In this document: positions 35,533 through 48,805 of the stretch, piece after piece
Layout: the number at the start of each line of letters is the position of its first letter
Position numbering within the stretch: the stretch's first letter is position 1
From: Pseudofabraea citricarpa
Taxonomy: Eukaryota > Ascomycota > Leotiomycetes > Helotiales > Dermateaceae
Reading direction: 5' to 3'
NCBI GenBank assembly: GCA_029641185.1
Contig: JAPWGK010000003.1
Coordinates: 186,001-250,000 of the forward strand
DNA: 64,000 nucleotides
Notes under the pieces: generated by a model
Seen by the model: the letters and a program-made list of their open reading frames with translations, nothing else
What the model was told of the DNA's origin: nothing
Databases searched by the model: none
Made by a program: the position numbers and the translations under genes

Positions 35533-38294
35533 CTAATCATGGAGCTCCGAAGATTGATTATGGCACTGCTTCAAGCTGAGCAGCTGGGTATATCTGTACT
35601 TAGCTGAGCAGGAGACCAAAGGCTCGCAGTCAGATGAGAGGCGACTTGGTGTGATGTTTAAGACCATAGAGGTTGTTGATATTTCAGGAGATAGCGTGGC
35701 ACGATCGTGAGATTTGTGTTTGCGATATGTCAAGCTGCCTATGCATATCCCCCACTTCAGATTCCCCACCTTCTTGTCGTCACGTTGGCGACTGTAGTAC
35801 TCTGTCTAAATTTGGGTTGCAAACCAACCTTTAAAATTGACTTCTTTATTACGGTCAGTCAATAAACGCCCTGGTAAAGATGCATATTTTGGCTAATTAT
35901 AATTGCAAATTAATGTGGCGCTGGTTGTGAAAATAAAGGAGAACGTAAACTAAGAAGATCGAGCTTTTTCAAGTTAGCATGCACATATTAGTGGCAATCA
36001 TTGCCAAGTCAAAACGCTGCTATTATTTTCCGTTTTGTTGTAATTGATTTCTCGTTTCACAGAAATACGGAAAAATAGCGCCGTGATAAACATGTGTTGT
36101 TAGGGGTACGATAAGGAAGACAAAGGTAAAATCCAAAGGTATCTCTTTCTCCCCCATGAAACACTCTTGGTGGTAGATCAGATGAGGCTTTGGTAATCGC
36201 ATAAAGCTAGATAGTTTGAGCCGGATTATTCGGGATATAATACTTGCTGGGCCGGACACAAAATTGGGTATTGCTTGATTATGTGCCCCTTGATTTTGAT
36301 TGGCTGAACTGCACTGAAGATGATGATAAATCACCATGAAGAATTTGTAACTAAATAATTTATATTTCATTGCCTCAAAAAGCATATGCTATAATATCTC
36401 AAGCAGACTAGGAAGACTTTTAAATCTCCTAAGTCACTAAAAATTATTTACACATCAACTATAATTCTAAACCCAATATTATGTAGCATGTAATTACATC
36501 CTCACTTTTGATGTTTCACAAAAGAATTAGTAATCCTGTATCTTCTACTGCTGTCGGGCCGAATGCACACTTATTAATAAGAGTAGGTGCTTTGATAGCG
36601 GATTCTAGAGCAGAGGAGCATATCCTACATGAAAACGATATTTTGATCATTACACAGAGTAAACAGAGGGACACACTTGAGCAGGCTATTGGATTGCCTA
36701 AGATTCATGCGGTAAGCAGCAGGTTGCGGTGCTTTTGTGTCACGTTCGGAATTGGCGACGTCATACAGTAAGCCTTGTTCTGGGCGCCAAAGTCTCAGTG
36801 TGCAGAAGCACGATCCTTCTCTTTGTCCAGCCAATCTGCCATTCCAAATTATCTTGAGCACCTTTCCGAACTCGGGTGCGCTGCTTATTCTGGCGAATAA
36901 GAAGCTGTTGGATTAAAGGTCCTGTGGACCTCGTGGGTTCAGCTATGGATTCTGCGTCCGCTGAAATTGAAATCCTCTGCCGAGGGGCCTCATATGCTGA
37001 CATTGAGCACATGTACACAAACTTCATTGCCAAAGTTGGAGGCAATATCTACTGTGGAACCTGCCAAGTTCGTAACTTCGTATTGGCGAAGCCTTCTTGG
37101 TCAAAGTCAGGAGATCGCAGACGTTGTCTTGGTACCTACTGAAACCTACTGTCCACTGGTACCTCCAACATTCGCAAAAGCTGCTATATTAAGAGGTCAC
37201 AGCTTGGTTCATGCAAGCCATTTAGGCCAACAGAGATAGTTAAAAGAGTTTTTCGAGAATTTGAAATTCTGGAGACTCCTGAAACTTATTTGCATCAAAA
37301 TACCGCAGAGTACATAGGTTGCCAAGTGCACACCAGTCGGATCGCTAGAGTTGCTTTGTCGAATGCCGCGAGACCTTAGAGGAGATGACAAATCCCGCGG
37401 CTCATGCCAAAGTCAACTTTAGGTACGCGGATTCAAAGCTTTCACTGAATGATCGTGAAGGGTTCCTATCTGGAGTCGAAAGTGATATTCGACATTCGAA
37501 GGACACTGTAATAACTCTAAGCCCCATCCGATCCTGATCCAGTCTTTTTTGGATATCTCTTCAACCAGTCATCATTTGAGGGCCCACAATATCCCATTTA
37601 AGTACTACTGTTTGGATTTGCAGTACCGTTTGAATTGACAGAGATATGTCAGGGGGTTTTAAATCCACGCACTGCTAGCTTCGCAGGCTCATGGGTCTCT
37701 GACTCTCTGCCAACAACGATGCCCTCGGTCCTAGTGAAACGACACCAGAGCTGTCGATATGAAGAGGAAAATTATGATTACTCAGTATTCCGGGATTGCT
37801 TGACAGCGAGAATGGGTCATCGTCGTTCAGCAACCGCCTCTGCCCAGCGCTTTTCTTTTTGCCAGGCTCAAGATCGAGAAGGTGCACGTAGCGGTTTTGG
37901 ACGCAATCATCACCTGGGAGATGTCAATCGCATGCGGTATCATATGGCGACCTGCGCTCAACCAGGTGTCGAAGCCAGGGAAAAGTGGGTGGCAGAGTTG
38001 GTGGTAGTAGTCAAAGGCAGTGTGGGATGTCATGGCAAACATGGTGGAAAGTGCGAAATCTCGGACTTAGAGGCGTATGCGGGAAAAGATCCGGCTGCGA
38101 TTTTGGGACACTTCCCACCGGATTTTCCTAAGAAGTAGAGGTGCAGCAGAGTTCGAGCATATGGGCGTGGGAAACGCGAGGGGAAATTGAGTGCTGGAAT
38201 GTATTCACGGAATTTCCGTGCTCACTATTCCTACTCTCAGGAATTGAAATGACATGAGGGGGGTTTTTTTTGCGGGCCTGCCTTTTGAATTAGC
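35533..38294. other. AT-rich tract with possible decayed coding sequence
   Basis: From about 35780 to 37650 the DNA is clearly AT-rich and holds several short open frames on the plus strand (36508-36771, 36876-37142, 36967-37239, 37635-38138). Their pieces read like protein (for example LVPTETYCPLVPPTFAKAA and EISDLEAYAGKDPAAILG) but do not join into a family I recognise. They may be relics of one or two dead genes. Confidence 0.4.
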
Positions 38295-39562
38295 CTACGT
38301 GAAACATTTTTTTCTTTGGACAAGAGGAACTGTCTCGCAGTTTCGTGGACGAACAGCTGCAAAAATAATGCTCAAAGGCTTCTGGGCTTGTATTGCCGAG
38401 CCTTTTCCTTTCAGCAGTCCAGCATAGATACTGTCGATGGTGCGATTCTGAAGGATTGCGTCCAATTCCCGCTTAGACGCACCGGCTTCAGCACGCTGCA
38501 TAATCAGTTTGATTATCAACGCTGCCCACAAGAATGTATGATCTGTGCGCTTGATAACTTCCGACTGTAAGCTCTCAAGAGTCTCTTCAGGAGGCACTCC
38601 TTGGAGACTTCGGATAGCTGCCTTGACCACCAGCTTAATATCCTGATTGATGGCGTCTGTTTGGTCCTCGCTTCTTAAGCGGGTCATGAATATTTGCCAT
38701 ACGCACGGATTGGCTTGGGCTGTTCAACGGCTCCTTGGCTTGATTCTACCTTAATATCAATTTTGCCGGTGACAGCAGGTGATGAGTCAGACGCTGCCTT
38801 GATAGAATTCTCTGGCCAACTAGCGATGAGAAATTTCAGGTATTGCCTGTTCTGCTGCTTGCCACTCTGCTGCAGCTTGAGGAAATACGACGAAATCAAC
38901 TTAACAAATCCACTTAGTCGGATTGGATCTACTTCGTCCAATCCATCCATGAAATATAGCGTAGGTTGTGACTCTTGATCCTCGACTGTGTCAGTGAAGA
39001 TCTTCCACAGTGTTCCAAGCGTTTGGATAACCTTGCCTTTCTTCTCCGCCTCTGCCATAGCGTGTTTGATGAGAGTTGGCTACGAAATATACTTCCAGTG
39101 TAAGATAGCACGCAGTGTATGGGCTGGGTTGCTCTGCTTAGGGCTGTCGGGTTTGAAGAAGAAAAATCAAGCGTTTGTCTCCTCGGTTAACCACTGCTTT
39201 TCATCGTGACTGATCAAGAACGACATCATAACTGACTTACCGAACCCTAGGTCGGCTGAGATCCATAGCAACGAGTAATCCTCAGCTTCTAAGCCAGGTT
39301 TTAGACAACTCGTGTTCCAGCATCCGTTGACGTGTCCTGGGCACATGCGGTGGGTTACGGGCTCTGTGCTCTTCGCAGTTGACTTCGCATTCTTGAAAAC
39401 GCCAGCTATTTCGAGATAGCAACTCAGTGCAATTCTGGCAAACTGTAGTTGGTCTTTCCACTGACAAATCTCAGAACAGAATTCAACATGTTTTGTGAAT
39501 TGCCCCAAAGGCCGTCCGACGCTATCAAAGTTGGAAGCCTGGGGTGATTCGGTAGAACGCAA
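38295..39562 (-). pseudogene. Decayed NACHT-NTPase (NLR-like) gene fragment
   Basis: A minus-strand coding relic. From 39562 to about 38684 one frame carries a degenerate P-loop (WISADLGFGKSVMMSFLI, in which the first P-loop Gly is Ala). After it come a Walker B block (LYFMDGLDEVD) and the KFLIASWPENSIKAA segment of fungal STAND NTPases. That frame is broken by TGA at 39167-39169 and TAG at 39080-39082. The reading then moves to another frame at about 38690 (MTRLRSEDQTDAINQDIKL through RTIDSIYAGLLKGKG). The order matches NACHT proteins with nephrocystin-3-like NTPase domains, which act in self/non-self recognition and cell death. Effector domain and C-terminal repeats were not found. Two stops plus a frameshift argue for a dead gene; introns cannot explain both stops without removing conserved sequence. 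Confidence 0.75.
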
Positions 39563-40226
39563 ATTAGCCGTCTTCGGAAACAGAAATAAGCTCCCTATCT
39601 AGTTGACTTATGAGTCTTCGTATCAGCTGGGAAGTGCTGGAATATCCGAGATGTCCAACATCACCGAACTTACACATGTTCATATGATTGTCAGGCATGC
39701 TCAAGGTCTCAACATAAAACTCATCCAAGCAAGCCGAATGCCGTGGGACAACCCTTGTGCTTGGTCAAAACACAAATCGGGTGTCGGAGAATCAACTCTC
39801 TAATCCAGCATATGTGGGATATTCCTCATAGACACACAGCAGAGGCAGAGTATCAGACACGGAGCGAAACGCATAACATCTGCTGCTCCAAAACATGCGG
39901 GTCTACTTTCAGTATTCTCAACAAAGAGTCATTCGGTTGCCTCCAAGCGACCCAAGCTATTCCCGACAAATATTACTAGGCGATGCTGCCTCTCGTGCCA
40001 AAGCCGAAGAGCCACAAAGATCGGAAAAAATATCCTCAGCATGTCTGAAGATGCTGTTCTGACTCGTAAATTCTGTGAGTTGGGCAATTTTGCTGCCGTA
40101 GCCCACTACTAACCGTCAACAATCAATCGCCTGTGATGGAGCGTTGGTAGTTGCAGTATATAATGACACTATACGGTACGGAAGTGTACGACGACGCAGC
40201 TGCTTCGTCACCAGATACTATGGAAT
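39563..40226. other. Intergenic, no gene recognised
   Basis: Between the NACHT relic and the reductase gene. It may contain further relic sequence from the N-terminal part of the NACHT gene, but nothing can be aligned by eye. Confidence 0.5.
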
Positions 40227-41307
40227 CTATTTCCCCTTCCAACTTGAAGCCTCTGTCATCAGATCCCTTATCGTCCTCGGCTTGATCTCCGGGAAGTCCT
40301 CATTGATAGTATGACTAGGCTTGAAATCAAATAGCCCTTTCTCAAACATGACGCCAGATACCGCCAGAAAGCCCTGCAACTGATATTTCGGGATGAAAGC
40401 ATACATAGCCGGATGACTCGGCAGCTCTGTGACTTTTCCGGACTCTAACATGTCCATTGAGTCGTAGATCACCTTGAACTTCGTCCCCTTGACGTCCTCG
40501 GCGATGGCGACCATCTCGTTCCATGTCACCTTGTCACCAATCACGTACGTCTCAGGCTCCCACCTGTGGAGAGTAAGAGACGCCGCGACAAATTTGGCCA
40601 CGTCGAAGGTGTGCGTCAGCGTCACGGGCACGTTACCGGACCCCGGGATCGCAGCGACGTTGTTAGCCATGTCGAGCACAACGCTGAGGATCGTCATGTA
40701 GGACTTCACGTGTGGCGCGGTGAAGTAGTCGGAGAAGTAGCCAGGGTACCACGACGTGTATTCGAGGGATGTGCTAGCGAGGGAAGCGACGACGTCAAGT
40801 TTGGCTCTGGCGTTGGGGAAGTAGGCTGCTAGTCTTCAAACAACCGATACCAGTCAGCCTCACTTTCATACTCAAAAGAAGCTCAACATAGAGCAAGGAC
40901 TTACTCCTCTGTGTACTTGGCCCCCCAAACGCTCGGGATATAACGCTTAGTTGAAGTGGCTGTATCAGCGGCTTTGATGAGGTTCAACTCAGGATTGGCG
41001 TCACCCATCATATTGAGGGCGGAGATGACGGTGTGCACTTTATTTTCCTCGAGAACTTTCGCCAGCGCATCAACGCTGCTGTAGTCGACGGGGAAGATCC
41101 GGGCTCCAATCTCCATCTCTTTTTCTATATTGGACTGTGCGTATCATTGTGGTCAGTCAAGACTGGAACTATGATGGGCAGGGAACGATGAACTTTCACC
41201 TTTCTCGCTAGAATCAGCACATCGAATTTGCCATCTGCAATGATAGCTTCAGCGACAGCGCGGCCAAGATTGCCGGTGCCTCCTGCGACTGCGATGACGG
41301 AAGACAT
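40227..41307 (-). CDS. NmrA-like / isoflavone-reductase-like NAD(P)-binding protein
   Basis: Three exons on the minus strand, 41307-41200, 41134-40905 and 40833-40227, encode 314 residues; introns are 65 and 71 bp. The Rossmann start is VAGGTGNLGRAVAEAI (Gly-rich loop at residues 8-14). Then come VISALNMMGD, RYIPSVWGAKYTEE, TSWYPGYFSDYF and a C-terminal substrate lobe. This is an atypical SDR of the NmrA/isoflavone reductase group; such proteins reduce aromatic or quinone-like substrates, or act as redox sensors. The gene is divergent from the decarboxylase gene at 42396, with a shared 1.09 kb control region. A reductive step on an aromatic intermediate is therefore plausible, but this is inferred from context. 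Confidence 0.88.
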
Positions 41308-41462
41308 GGTTACTTGCGCTTGTCTGGTTGAGATGATGTACTTTCAGCTCTAATCCTCCAGTGCAAGTATAGAACTCTTCATGTATGCGTGGAAGTACTG
41401 AAGAATTGGGCTCGATTTAAACGAGACTGCCAAGCTCCGTTGAAATGGGCTACTCGAATGAG

Positions 41463-41470
41463 TATTTATA
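41463..41470 (-). promoter_or_regulatory. TATA box of the NmrA-like gene
   Basis: TATAAATA on the minus strand, about 156 bp upstream of the ATG at 41307. Confidence 0.5.
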
Positions 41471-41949
41471 TTGCAATCGAGCTGCATATTGTCCTAAAGA
41501 TGAGTTGTATCGCTGCTTCGACCACCGAATGCGCCATTGAGGTGCGAGAGTAATGGAGCATGGCGTTTCAGTTTGGCAGTATTTGCAGGCAGCACCGCGT
41601 TCGGCGGAGTTAATATCTTTTCAAGACATGCTAAGCGAAGTATACCGAGTCCGGTCCGTGTGGTCTGCTAGCAATAATTTGTTATTACAGGTACTCTTAT
41701 AATAAACTAGTTTTATTCTAAGATTATCTAATTGCACCTAGCATTGATGTTCCTTTAATGTCTATTAATAAACTACTATTAGCCGACCAGCTCAACCCAC
41801 CACTCACCTTCTGCCAAGAAGCGTCGGAAGCGTACACGTCGGAAGCTGAGAGGTGACTTGGACCGGTCCACTAGAGGCTGCAGCTTAATGCTTCGCTGAG
41901 CGAGGACGAATGACTAAGGGCTGGGTAGCATGTCAGGATAGCGAAGTAG

Positions 41950-42030
41950 TTGCGGGTTGCGGGAGGTGTTTGCGGGATTAGATGATTGCGGTTGCGGGAG
42001 AGGGCTGCGGTTAAGCGAAGGTTGTTGCGG
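41950..42030 (+). repeat. TTGCGG repeat array in the control region
   Basis: TTGCGG occurs six times in 81 bp (starting at 41950, 41957, 41970, 41986, 41992 and 42025), with a CTGCGG at 42005. A GCGGCGGCGG run follows at 42040. All copies face the same way. Irregular spacing (7, 13, 16, 6 and 33 bp) is unlike a simple microsatellite. The array lies about 365-445 bp before the decarboxylase ATG. Confidence 0.7.
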
Positions 42031-42251
42031 AAGCAGTACAGCGGCGGCGGCATATAGGAAAGGCTAAAAGTCCCAGCCGCAAGACAACGATCCCTATCTC
42101 CAAAGTACAGGAATAACAGCGGTTGGTACTGCTAAGTGAGCAAGTCTCTAAGCACACAACATCCGATCCGTCATGTACAGACAGCGTGGGAGGAAGTGTT
42201 TCTCTCGAGGTCTCTTGCGCAGCGAGGGGTTTACAGAAATCCTCCTCGAGG

Positions 42252-42257
42252 TATAAA
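42252..42257 (+). promoter_or_regulatory. TATA box of the decarboxylase gene
   Basis: TATAAA about 140 bp upstream of the ATG at 42396, followed by a C/T-rich leader (42280-42340). Confidence 0.55.
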
Positions 42258-42266
42258 GCTAAGTAA

Positions 42267-43418
<1,152 letters not shown>

Positions 43419-44152
43419 GAGAGAATAGTCTAGAATTGGTTTGGTTTATGTCCCAAAATAAATCGATTTAAATTGTGCTTGTCAATATTTCTCAACCGCT
43501 ACTAAAATATAAGTGCTTTGGAAATGACTTGTATATCACTAACCTTTAATGTGCACAAGAAGTAGCCGAGACCGAATAAATTAGCCGACTATTAAGTGCT
43601 GCAAAACGGATTGGATATCTAGACTTCTATTTAACGTGTTTTGGCGGGAACTAAATAGCCATCCGCAGGTCAGACGCAGTAACAGACAATTGATAGCTAG
43701 ACCAACTCATATGACAGACTTCAAACTTCAACACAGGTCATCCAGAATAGGCGATACAACCAGATACACCCAATCTTCCCGGCATCCGACCATATAAGGG
43801 GGCGACTCAGATACATCTCCGGTGTCGTTATCTCCTATCATGATGCCTTAGCGCAAGAACCAATTTTCATCAAGGCTCATGTAGCTGGAGTTGCATCCGC
43901 GGTACCATAAACCACGTCAGTTCCGAGATCGGCTGAAAAGAACCACGCTTCTTAGGCACATAAGAACACAAATATGTTTGTAGCATTAGTATAGTACCGT
44001 CCTAATTCGCTAGCCCTCAAAACTTTAGATCATTTTACTAAATGAACATCCCACCCCTGAAGCCTAACCACGCTACATGTACAATTTAGACGACTTCCAG
44101 ACACTTCCACCACACTCGGAGTCATGGCGTATGAAATGGCAACAACCATTCT
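43419..44152. other. Intergenic between convergent genes
   Basis: About 730 bp, AT-rich near the decarboxylase stop. It holds two 3' ends and no recognisable gene. Confidence 0.6.
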
Positions 44153-45875
44153 TCATGGCCGCCAACGGAACGCCGGGTGCTTCCAGTCAAGGTCCTGGAT
44201 CTCCTCCTGAGACATCCCACTGAGCTCTTCCTCGATACTACGGCCCTCTCGCTTCTTGTTGTCCCATTTCATCCAGAAGAGGAGCAGGGTGCTGCTAATC
44301 AGCACCACACTCGTGGTCGCTAGGTTCAAGCCGTTACCAATTGGATAATTGGGCGCATCGAATGGAAGGAAGCTCCAGGTAGAAATCAGGCCGCCGACAT
44401 TGCCCAACATAACTGAGAGAACACTGGATGTCAGAATACACTGTTCGACAGATGATGGGGTGGGATTTCGTATAGGTAATTGAAGGAAACGCTAAAGAAC
44501 TTACCAGCTGTTCCAATCGCGCTACTCCGGGCTGTGTCCGATACGACGTTTGCACTTACTTGCGCATTGGTCAGGGGTCCTAGCGCGAACACTGAGCTCG
44601 TCACCAAGAACGTTGCTCCATATCGGACTCTGGCATCGCTGCTCGCCAAGAACATGGTGTAGCCGGCCATGCCTAGCGGGGCGCTTAGGGAGATGATGAT
44701 CTGGCGACGATCTGTCTTCCAGCTGATGAACGAGAAGACTATGCAGAAGAACGCGCCGACTAGATACGGCGGAACTGTGTATAGCTGCTGCCGGACAATC
44801 GTCGCGGTCGGGTAGATGGTTCTAACCACTGTCGGCGCGAAGAAAGCCAGGCCCTGGACCGAGACGTTGACGAGTAGGAAGATGAACGCGATGGAAAGGG
44901 TTACAGGATTGATGATACCGCGAAGTAATTTCACTTTGTCCATCTTGTCGAGGACGTCGGTTGTTCCTACGCGCTCGGATTTGACTCGGGCAGTAGCCAG
45001 ATCCTTCTCTGCTTGTGTTAGCCATCGCGCTGTTGACGGCCGGTCGGTGAGTGTGAAGAAGGATATAACGGCTAAGCCAGTAGTTATGATACCCTCGATG
45101 GCAAAGATCATTCGCCAGCCTCTTAAGCTGCCGAAATGATCGAGCGATAGGATGGCAGAAGCGAGGAGGCCGCCGAAGGCCCCAGCCAGCGGGGCCATGA
45201 CCAGATACATGGCCAGGCGAAAAGCGAGCTCTGATCGGCGATACCATCGGCTGAGATAGTATGCGATGCCAGGAAAGGCGCCTGCCTCGAAGGCCCCGAG
45301 CAGGAACCGGACTCCACAGGCCTGGGAGAGGTTGTTGACGAAAGCAGTGAAGATCGAACAGAGGCCAAATCCCAGAGTGATGGCTGGTATGAACCAGCCG
45401 GGGCCAACCCACTTGCACATAGCGTTGCTAGGGATCTCAAGAAGAATGTAGGAGATATAGAAAGCTGACAAAACGGTGTTATAGTCGTAATTAACCAGAC
45501 CCAGGTCCCTCTCAAAGCCAGCCAAGCGAGCGTTTCCTGCTGCGGCGTCAGACCACACAGCTCTTTTGTCAACAGCGGAAAGGGGACAGACCAATGTTTG
45601 CGCGGTCCATGAAACAGAAAAGATACAAAAGGGCCACGGTCGGTATGAGGTACAAATCCAGCTTCCGGAGGAGTTTTGCTTCGGCTTTGGGATCTAATTC
45701 CACTAGTGATTGGCCGTACCTGGCGAGAGCCCATGGTTAGTAACTTGGTCGTTAAAGCAACTCGACATAGCGACAGGTCTTACTTGTCTGTGGCTAGCTG
45801 CCCACGCTCTGCAGCATGAATCTCATTACCACCCAGCGCCTCCTCTGTCACAACTGATTTGTCTGTAGCAGACAT
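44153..45875 (-). CDS. MFS permease, anion:cation symporter family
   Basis: Four exons on the minus strand, 45875-45784, 45719-45592, 45536-44505 and 44412-44153, encode 503 residues; introns are 64, 55 and 92 bp. The hydrophilic N-terminus is followed by twelve helices with the ACS markers LLYLFCFMDRANIGNARLAG, YDYNTVLSAFYISYILLEIPSNA, RFLLGAFEAGAFPGIAYYLSRWY and RGWRMIFAIEGI. The group includes transporters of nicotinate, phthalate, tartrate and related carboxylates. A hydroxybenzoate is a reasonable substrate because the gene lies between the decarboxylase and a divergent regulator, but no residue proves it. The start ATG at 45875 opens the first exon (MSATDKSVV). The C-terminus is a hydrophilic tail ending FRWRP. 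Confidence 0.92.
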
Positions 45876-46434
45876 GGCGAAAAGATGCGTAGTATGAAGC
45901 TAGAAGAGTAAGAAGTAGTGACTCGTGGTTCAACCAAAAGAGGAGCTTCAGTGAGTAGAGTAATATAGCTGCAGTTTAAGGAGTTGAGCAACTGTTGTCA
46001 CGACGAGTAGATAAGGGCGTGAGCAACGCATTATAAGTCGATTGCGAGCACCAATTTTCCACAGCATAGCCAGCCCAGCGCAGGATAGAGTTTATAGTAC
46101 GGTACGTGCCCCGGTCAGCTTAAGGTTTGGAGGCACCCGCAGACCCTGGAGCCGCAGCGTAGAACTACAGTATAACGTAAGGACAGCGCCCCGGACGACA
46201 AGGCTCTTCAAGCATCAGTGTCTGGGGTACAGAACTATGCAGAACTGCACATTGGCTACGGTACTTAGTACGCGTCACCCCCGGGCCCAACCCTAACTCT
46301 CTTCACCCCGCTCTGCTCTGCGAATATAAAAAGCCAAAAAGTCCCCCTTCCGCAACCTGCTCTATTCTTCTTCCGACACCGACACCAACGCCGACGTTTC
46401 GTTCCGCCGTCTCTTTCCCCCGTCCAGAATAACA
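45876..46434. promoter_or_regulatory. Shared divergent control region of permease and regulator
   Basis: 559 bp between the permease and regulator start codons. The regulator side has TATAAAAA at 46325-46332. CCGGTC (46111) and CCGGAC (46191) recall the CCGGTC cores in the reductase/decarboxylase control region, a weak hint of common regulation. No coding frame. Confidence 0.5.
46325..46332 (+). promoter_or_regulatory. TATA box of the cluster regulator
   Basis: TATAAAAA lies about 105 bp upstream of the ATG at 46435. Confidence 0.5.
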
Positions 46435-48805
46435 ATGCCCCGGTACCAAGTTCGACCAGAGGAGCGACGGCGCTCCTCGCATGCCTGCGGAGCCTGCAAG
46501 ACTTCCAAGAAAGCCTGTGATTCTCAGCTGCCCTGCTCAAGCTGTGCAAAGAAGGGCATTGCATCCACTTGCACATATTCAGCCCGGCGAGCCAGGCCGT
46601 CGACACGCTTTCGCCCGCAGAGGTCGCCAGCAGTCCGTCGAACAACGCTTAGCGAACAGCCAACAACCACTTACCCCAACTCCAACTCCAACTCCAACTC
46701 CAAACCCGACGCCCGAGGGAGCTCTCCGGCAGTCACACAGCATCCGAGGATGCTCCTAGGCGGCAGAGGGGAGAAAGGTGTGTATGCTCCGCCCTCGTGA
46801 TGCCGATTCTCTACCTATAGACAGCACAGCACAGCACTACTGACCTCCACGGGAGCAGTCTATATCGGCAACACGGCTGCAATCTCCTTCCTACACTTCC
46901 TACGCAAGACTCTAAGACGCTATGCAGGCCCATCCGCCTTCACTGAAACTCAGAAGAGGCACCTCATGCTGGAAGCAACAGTGCAGACCAACAGCTCTGC
47001 TAACTTTGAGGATGACCTCGAGGACTCAGAAAAGATCGCCCTGATCCAATACTTCCTGCAGGCGGTGAGTCTTCCCCGGTACGGTATTATATGATGCCCA
47101 GAATCTGTCTCATGCGAATCCCAGTCGAGCGGCCTCCTTTACCTCTACACGGATGAAGGGATCACGCAGCTTCTTGCGTCAGCGACAGCAGGAACGAAGC
47201 AGGATGACCTCGCTTCACTATATCTCATGATTGCCATAGGTGCCCAGTGCAGAAGCAATGAGGAGTCAGACCTACAGTGCTCGGCCAAGTATTTCTCCCA
47301 GGCGCAGCAGATGGCCTTCAGAGATAAGCTGTATGACCCAAGTCTCAGCATGATTACGAACTTCCTCCTTATGGCGTTTTACATGTTCTGCGCCTGCCGC
47401 AGGAATACTGCTCTGATGTACCTGGGAGTCGCCTCCCAAGCGGCGACAATCCTTGGGTTGCACTTGCCGGAGCTTAATAACACTCTGCCGCCGGAAAGCA
47501 GAGGTCTCAGGTGAGGCGAACGCTACATATGCTTCGAACTCGCGCTCGCAAAACTTACTTACTCACGCATTTGTGCAGGGTTCGAACGTGGAAGAGTCTC
47601 CGGATTTTGGACCTCCTGTGCAACGCTATCCTCGGTCGACCCAGTAGTACGCCCCATATTCAACGTGAAGAGACACATGGCGTCAGCGAAGAAAATACCA
47701 TTCACCGCATGCGAGCACTAAACGCCAACTTTGACTCGTGCTCAATCATCGAGACTATATCGCATGTGCTGACCAAGCAGAATTCGCTGGATACAGACAC
47801 AGCGGAGAACTTTCTCCAGATGCTACGAGGCTGGGCGCAGGCACTACCAGAAGAGCTGCGCCAGAGCGTGAAGAAAGGTAATGGAGACACCCTGGATCGG
47901 GGCCATCGGGAGTTTACCATCGGAAACATCCATGTTGCGTGCAGCTACTACTTTGGCGTCATACTTGTAACACGGCAATTCCTCGTTGCCACTGTGACCC
48001 CCAAGCTCCGTCGACAACACTCGGGCGATGCAAACCCGGGGGCGGATGCCCCAGATTCTACGGTTGACAGTCAGAAGGCGTCACAGCTATCGCAGGCCTG
48101 CATCGGTGCCGCAACGTATCTGGTACAGATATGTCATGATGCTGCGATGGCCGATCTCTTGCTTGGTAACATGTGTATTCTACAGTAAGTCTGGGACATG
48201 TTCCACAGCTTCCGAAGCAAGCAGACTAACTTTCCGTCAGAGCGTGGGTATTTGCTGCCGGCTTGGTTCTCGGCTTCTCTCTACTTGTCCAGCTCGAAAT
48301 ACCGCATCCAGAGGCTCGAGGGGCATTCGCGGCCTCGCGCGAAGTTCTCGGGAAGCTCTCGAGGCTGAGCCCCCAGGCCAAGCGGTATTACGAGATTCTC
48401 TCGAGCTTCTGTGAAGCCATCGAATCGTACCAGAATCAGCTTCATCGAGATCGACAACAGGCCGGCAACGCATACTTGGAGCAGATCCTCAAACTGGACG
48501 TGAACAGCTCCAGCGTCAGCCAGCCTGAAGCTGGAGCAGCCTCAAGTGGTGCTAATCCAACTGCAGTTGCAAACGATGAGTGGGATATGCTACCGCCCTC
48601 GCCCTTGGGCCCGCTTGATGGATTCCCCAGGTCCCCGACCCCGCCCCAAATGATGGTTCTAACCCCCGAAGTGAGCGATGAGATCGGCTTTCAACTGCTG
48701 TGGGATGAATACGCACCCCAGTTCGCAGCCCAGGTTCCCGCATCAACCGAGCCTTTCGCCCAAGTTCCTTGGGGCCATGTGAATGTCAATATGAACTGGT
48801 CGTGA
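46435..48805 (+). CDS. Zn2Cys6 transcription factor of the aromatic-acid cluster
   Basis: Five exons, 46435-46777, 46859-47064, 47125-47510, 47579-48184 and 48241-48805, encode 701 residues; introns are 56-81 bp and all phases agree. The zinc cluster uses Cys18, 21, 28, 34, 37 and 46 (HACGACKTSKKAC, PCSSCAKKGIASTC). A low-complexity Asn-Ser repeat encoded by a hexanucleotide tandem (about 46677-46708) separates it from the middle homology region. That region includes LASLYLMIAIGAQCR, MAFYMFCACRRNTALMYLGVAS and RVRTWKSLRILDLLCNAILGRPS, the fungal_trans domain. The C-terminus is acidic and proline-rich (DEWDMLPPSPLGP), a likely activation segment. Divergent from the MFS permease and G/C-rich like it. 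The likely role is pathway-specific activation of the neighbouring transport and decarboxylation genes, inferred from position. Confidence 0.92.
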
